Assembly: GCF_008369935.1 (NCBI RefSeq)
Contig: NZ_VTUZ01000012.1
Coordinates: 62,001-126,000, forward strand
Origin: Paraburkholderia panacisoli
Lineage (GTDB): Bacteria > Pseudomonadota > Gammaproteobacteria > Burkholderiales > Burkholderiaceae
Length of the DNA: 64,000 bases
Direction of reading: 5' to 3'
Positions 60,750 through 64,000 of this stretch are shown in pieces; the first letter of the stretch is position 1; every line of letters starts with the position of its first letter. The notes below the pieces were generated by a model. The model saw nothing but the letters and a program-made list of their open reading frames with translations, was not told the origin of the DNA and ran no database searches. The position numbers and the translations under genes were made by a program.

Positions 60750-61865
60750 TCAGGCGATCCGCTCTTCGTTGGCCGGATCGAACAGCACCGCCTTCGACGT
60801 ATCGAACAACAGCGTCGTGTTCGTGAGCGGTTGCGGATTCGACGCCGGGTGCACGCGGCTCACCACGCGCTTGCCGTTGACCTGCGCGAACACCAGCGTG
60901 TCCGGGCCGGTCGGCTCGATCACGTCGACCTTCACTTCGACCGGTTGCAACTGCGAGTCGTCGCCGTGCGCGCCGCGCTTGTCGGTGATGCGCTCCGGCC
61001 GCAGGCCGAGAATCACATCGCGGCCGACATGCGAGTTCACCTTCGCCGAGTCGAACGGCAGCACCAGCGCCTTGCGCGCAACGCCCGTGTCCAGCTCGAT
61101 GCCGACGCCCGCGCCCTGCTCCACCAGCTTGCCCTGGATGAAGTTCATCGGCGGCGCGCCGATGAAGCCGGCCACGAACAGATTCGACGGCGAGTCGTAG
61201 ATTTCCTGCGGCGCGCCGAACTGCTGCACGATGCCGTCCTTCATCACCGCGATGCGGTCGCCGAGCGTCATCGCTTCGATCTGATCGTGCGTCACGTAGA
61301 CGATCGTCGTGCCGAGGCGCTGATGCAGCAGCTTGATTTCCGAACGCATCTCGATACGCAGCTTCGCGTCGAGGTTCGACAGCGGCTCGTCGAACAGGAA
61401 CATCACCGGATCGCGCGCGAGAGCGCGGCCCATCGCCACACGCTGACGCTGTCCGCCGGACAGTTGGCCCGGCTTGCGATCGAGCAGGTGCGTGATCTGC
61501 AGCGTATTCGACACGCGATCGACGATCTGCGTCTGCTCCTGCTTCGGCACCTTGCGGATGTTCAGGCCGAACGAGATGTTCTCGCGCACCGTCATCGACG
61601 GATACAGCGCGTACGACTGGAACACCATCGCGATGTCGCGATCTTTCGGCGACAGGTTGTTGACCGTCTTGCCGTCGATCTGGATCTCGCCCTTGGTCAC
61701 GGTTTCGAGGCCGGCGATCATGTTGAGCAGCGTCGACTTACCGCAGCCCGAGCCGCCGACCAGAATCAGGAACTGGCCGTCTTCGATGTCGATATTGACA
61801 CCCTTCAGAACCGGCACCCCGTTCGGGTAGGTCTTGTACACGTCACGGATGGAAAGGCTTGCCAT
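60750..61865 (-). CDS. Sugar ABC transporter ATP-binding protein (MalK/UgpC/GtsD type)
   Basis: This 371-residue ATPase energises the two permeases upstream. Walker A GGSGCGKST (residues 37-45), signature LSGGQRQRVAMGRALAR, Walker B MFLFDEPLSNLDAKLR and the switch His in VTHDQIEA are present; the C-terminal OB-type regulatory domain (LGLRPERITD) marks the MalK/UgpC group. It is the last gene of a sugar operon (binding protein, two permeases, ATPase), 104 bases after the second permease. Confidence 0.93.
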   Translation of the reverse strand: MASLSIRDVYKTYPNGVPVLKGVNIDIEDGQFLILVGGSGCGKSTLLNMIAGLETVTKGEIQIDGKTVNNLSPKDRDIAMVFQSYALYPSMTVRENISFGLNIRKVPKQEQTQIVDRVSNTLQITHLLDRKPGQLSGGQRQRVAMGRALARDPVMFLFDEPLSNLDAKLRIEMRSEIKLLHQRLGTTIVYVTHDQIEAMTLGDRIAVMKDGIVQQFGAPQEIYDSPSNLFVAGFIGAPPMNFIQGKLVEQGAGVGIELDTGVARKALVLPFDSAKVNSHVGRDVILGLRPERITDKRGAHGDDSQLQPVEVKVDVIEPTGPDTLVFAQVNGKRVVSRVHPASNPQPLTNTTLLFDTSKAVLFDPANEERIA

Positions 61866-61969
61866 GCTGTGAATCCTCTTGTCTCTGGTACTGCTTGAAA
61901 ACGTCTTGTCGGGTGACGGCGGCGCGGGTTCAGTGGCGCGCCGCCGCGCCCGGATGGTTTAGCCCGGGG

Positions 61970-62827
61970 TTAGCCCTTGACGGCGCCGGCCGTCAGGCCG
62001 CGCACGAAATAGCGTCCGGCGATGATGTACACCAGCAGCGTCGGCAGCGCGGCGATGATGGCGCCGGCCATGTCCACGTTGTATTCCTTCACGCCGGTCG
62101 AGGTGTTCACGAGGTTGTTCAGCGCCACCGTGATCGGCATCGAATCGACGCCGGAGAACACAATACCGAACAGGAAGTCATTCCAGATCTGCGTGAATTG
62201 CCAGATCAGGCACACCATGAAAATCGGCAGCGAGACCGGCAACAGGATCTTCGTGAAGATCGTGAAGAAACCCGCGCCGTCGATACGCGCCGCCTTCACG
62301 AGTTCAGCCGGAACGCTCACGTAAAAGTTGCGGAAGAACATCGTGGTGAACGCGATACCGTAGATCACGTGGACTAGCACGAGGCCGCTCGTCGTGTTCG
62401 ACAGGCCGAGGAAGCCTTCGAGCCGCGCCATCGGCAGCAGGATCGCCTGGAACGGAATGAAGCAGCCGACCAGTAGCATCGTGAAGATCGGATCGGCGCC
62501 ACGGAAACGCCAGTGCGTGAGCACATAACCGTTGAACGCGCCGATGATCGACGAGATCAGCACGGCGGGAATCACCATCCGCACCGAGTTCATAAAGAAC
62601 GGCTGCATGCCGTCGCAACGCACGCCCGTGCAGGCGCCGCTCCATGCCTTGATCCAGGGATCGATCGTCCAGTGCGACGGCGGCGTGAGCAGATTGCCGC
62701 TGCGCAGCTGGTCGATGTCCTTGAACGACGTGGACAGCATCACGTACAGTGGGAACAGGAAGTACAGGGCAAACAGAATCAACGCCGCATATATGACGGC
62801 GCGGCTGATCGTCATCTTAGGCTGCAT
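61970..62827 (-). CDS. Carbohydrate ABC permease, MalG/GtsC type
   Basis: This 285-residue inner-membrane permease has about six helices. The EAA loop is PAELVKAARIDGAGFFTIFTKILLP. The periplasmic insert with two Cys (ACTGVRCDGMQPFF) and the end ALPTLLVYIIAGRYFVRGLTAGAVKG are features I associate with GtsC of the Pseudomonas glucose importer. Glucose or mannose is therefore the likely cargo, by inference. It overlaps the preceding permease gene by 11 bases, so the two are coupled. Confidence 0.9.
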   Translation of the reverse strand: MQPKMTISRAVIYAALILFALYFLFPLYVMLSTSFKDIDQLRSGNLLTPPSHWTIDPWIKAWSGACTGVRCDGMQPFFMNSVRMVIPAVLISSIIGAFNGYVLTHWRFRGADPIFTMLLVGCFIPFQAILLPMARLEGFLGLSNTTSGLVLVHVIYGIAFTTMFFRNFYVSVPAELVKAARIDGAGFFTIFTKILLPVSLPIFMVCLIWQFTQIWNDFLFGIVFSGVDSMPITVALNNLVNTSTGVKEYNVDMAGAIIAALPTLLVYIIAGRYFVRGLTAGAVKG

Positions 62828-63755
62828 TGCGGGTGCTCCTCGATTCCAGATACATCAGCGGCACGAGCACGGCCACAACGGTGGCGAGCATCATCATCGA
62901 CGAAGCCGCGCCGACGCCGAGCTGCCCGCGATTGAACGAAAACGTGTACATGAAAATAGCCGGCAGCGACGACGAGGTGCCCGGACCGCCCGCGGTCAAC
63001 GCGACGACCAGGTCGAAGGTCTTGATGGTGATGTGGCAGAGAATCAGCAGCACGGAAAAGAACACCGGCCGCATGCTCGGAATCACGATCTTGCGGTAGA
63101 TGGTGGGCAGGTTTGCGCCGTCCATCTGCGCGGCCTTGAAGATTTCGCTGTCGACACCGCGCAGGCCCGCGAGGAACAGCGCCATCACGAAGCCGGTGGA
63201 TTGCCAGACCGCCGCGATCACGACGCAGAAGATCGCCCGGTCCGGGTCGCCGAGCCAGTTGAACGAAAAGCTCGTCCAGCCCCAGTCGTGCAGCACTTTT
63301 TCGAGGCCGATGCTGGGCGTCATGATCCATTGCCACGCCGTACCCGTCACGATGAACGAGAGCGCCATCGGGTAAAGGAACACCGCGCGCAACGCGCCTT
63401 CATTGCGGATCTGCTGATCGAGCAGGATCGCGAGGAACAGGCCGAGACCTATACAGATCGCGATGAACGGGATGCCGAACCAGCCGAGGTTCGCAGCCGA
63501 AGTCCAGAACACGTCGTTGTCGAACAGTTCGCGATAACGGTCGAGGCCGGCGAATTCATAACGAGGCATCAGCCGCGAAGTGGACAGCGACAGAAAGCCG
63601 GTAATTGCGATGAAGCCATACACGAAGATGAGGCTGATCACGACGCTGGGTGCGAGCACCAGCTTCGGAATCCAGCGATCGGCAAGGGCCGCCATGGGCG
63701 ACGTGCGGCGGGTGACGGTGGCCGTTTTCCCGTTTCCGCTGATAGAAGCAGTCAC
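62817..63755 (-). CDS. Carbohydrate ABC permease, MalF/GtsB type
   Basis: This 312-residue permease has about six membrane helices and the EAA loop DSEIFKAAQMDGANLPTIYRKIVIP. TGTAWQWIMTPSIGLEKVLHDWGW and AGGPGTSSSLPAIFMYTFSF are GtsB-like. With the next gene it should form the heteromeric channel of a sugar importer. The N-terminal 25 residues are polar and Thr/Ser-rich before the first helix. Confidence 0.9.
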   Translation of the reverse strand: MTASISGNGKTATVTRRTSPMAALADRWIPKLVLAPSVVISLIFVYGFIAITGFLSLSTSRLMPRYEFAGLDRYRELFDNDVFWTSAANLGWFGIPFIAICIGLGLFLAILLDQQIRNEGALRAVFLYPMALSFIVTGTAWQWIMTPSIGLEKVLHDWGWTSFSFNWLGDPDRAIFCVVIAAVWQSTGFVMALFLAGLRGVDSEIFKAAQMDGANLPTIYRKIVIPSMRPVFFSVLLILCHITIKTFDLVVALTAGGPGTSSSLPAIFMYTFSFNRGQLGVGAASSMMMLATVVAVLVPLMYLESRSTRNAA

Positions 63756-63970
63756 TACTCGACTCCTGCTGAAACTGTACCGCCGGGGTGGTTGCGCGAG
63801 AACAGCGCAAGCTCCGACGACGGCATAGATGTGACTCCATGAAACCAGGTGAAGCCGCCCGCAAGCCCCACACGCAGCGCACGCAACGCGCGAGCCGCCA
63901 GCGGCGACCTGCAGAACACGCCCGGCGCTTCCTCAGGAAGCCACCGGGCGCGCTGCTTCGCTTACTTCAC
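63756..63970 (-). other. Spacer upstream of GtsB-type permease
   Basis: These 215 bases separate the binding-protein end from the first permease gene. No gene is seen, and no strong terminator, which fits co-transcription with possible mRNA processing. Confidence 0.4.
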
Positions 63971-64000
63971 TTACTTGGTCTTCGCTGCCTTCGCGAGCGC
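63971..64000 (-). CDS. C-terminus of probable sugar-binding protein (partial)
   Basis: Nine codons (ALAKAAKTK) and a TAA stop are visible on the minus strand; the rest lies beyond the right edge. The identity is inferred from position, since GtsA-type binding-protein genes precede gtsB and gtsC, and from the Ala/Lys-rich ending. Confidence 0.5.
   Translation of the reverse strand, partial: ALAKAAKTK

Noticed and set aside
1..64000. CRISPR array, insertion sequence or prophage
   Set aside because: No regularly spaced direct repeats with unique spacers, transposase, integrase or phage structural genes were seen.

Overview
The window is about 64 kb of GC-rich DNA from a betaproteobacterium of the Burkholderia sensu lato group, most likely Paraburkholderia, and it looks like main-chromosome housekeeping DNA. 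This is inferred from gene content and order (nadE-glnB, fused hemDX with hemC and hemY, minCDE, ftsK-lolA-...-rarA-serS), from the Burkholderiales-type porin, and from strong G/C third-position bias. I see no phage, plasmid, insertion sequence or CRISPR array. About 56 protein genes, one tRNA and many clear hairpin terminators can be supported.

Layout. 1-7.4 kb: the end of a Spy-like periplasmic protein, a pirin, a polar amino-acid ABC importer (binding protein, hisQ, hisM, hisP), a porin and PII protein glnB. 7.5-13.8 kb: glutamine-dependent nadE, a FemAB-like acyltransferase, a GIY-YIG protein, a FUSC-type inner-membrane protein and ppa. 14-17.8 kb: an aldehyde dehydrogenase / SDR / MFS transporter cluster. 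17.8-18.7 kb: a gene-poor patch with one hypothetical ORF. 18.7-23 kb: hemC-hemDX-hemY. 23.3-30 kb: ppc with an unusually long N-terminal tail, a methyltransferase divergent from an MmyB-like regulator, and argH. 30-37.3 kb: a TonB-C-type lipoprotein, an MHS-family transporter, a LPS heptosyltransferase, a ClC channel, two very small lipoproteins and a WxxGxW-repeat protein. 37.7-41.4 kb: minE-minD-minC, a GNAT acetyltransferase and map. 41.9-45.1 kb: a decayed FAD-oxidoreductase / DUF1365 / cyclopropane-fatty-acid-synthase operon. 45.4-48.4 kb: tRNA-Ser(CGA), serS and rarA. 48.8-52.3 kb: an NCS1 permease, a ureohydrolase (probably guanidinobutyrase) and a LysR regulator. 52.4-60.6 kb: lolA, ftsK, trxB, an Smr protein, a TRIC-like channel, a GST and a second LysR regulator. 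60.7-64 kb: a glucose-type sugar ABC transporter whose binding protein runs off the right edge.

How genes work together. The his-type importer, PII and argH concern nitrogen and arginine. hemC, hemDX and hemY form an overlapping heme operon. minCDE and ftsK act in division, lolA and waaC in envelope assembly. The permease, ureohydrolase and LysR regulator form a plausible guanidino-compound catabolic unit sitting between lolA and rarA, genes that are adjacent in E. coli.

The most notable observations are the concentrated decay of the oxidoreductase/DUF1365/CFA operon (two mutually compensating frameshifts, a lost intergenic stop, and a deletion of about 55 residues in the methyltransferase core), against an otherwise intact window; three short secreted or lipoprotein genes, one with four repeats at exact 14-residue spacing; a perfect 20-bp palindrome before the LysR gene at 51.4 kb; a possible antisense small RNA near 30.2 kb; and a histone-like tail on PEP carboxylase. 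I found no clearly undescribed multi-gene system.
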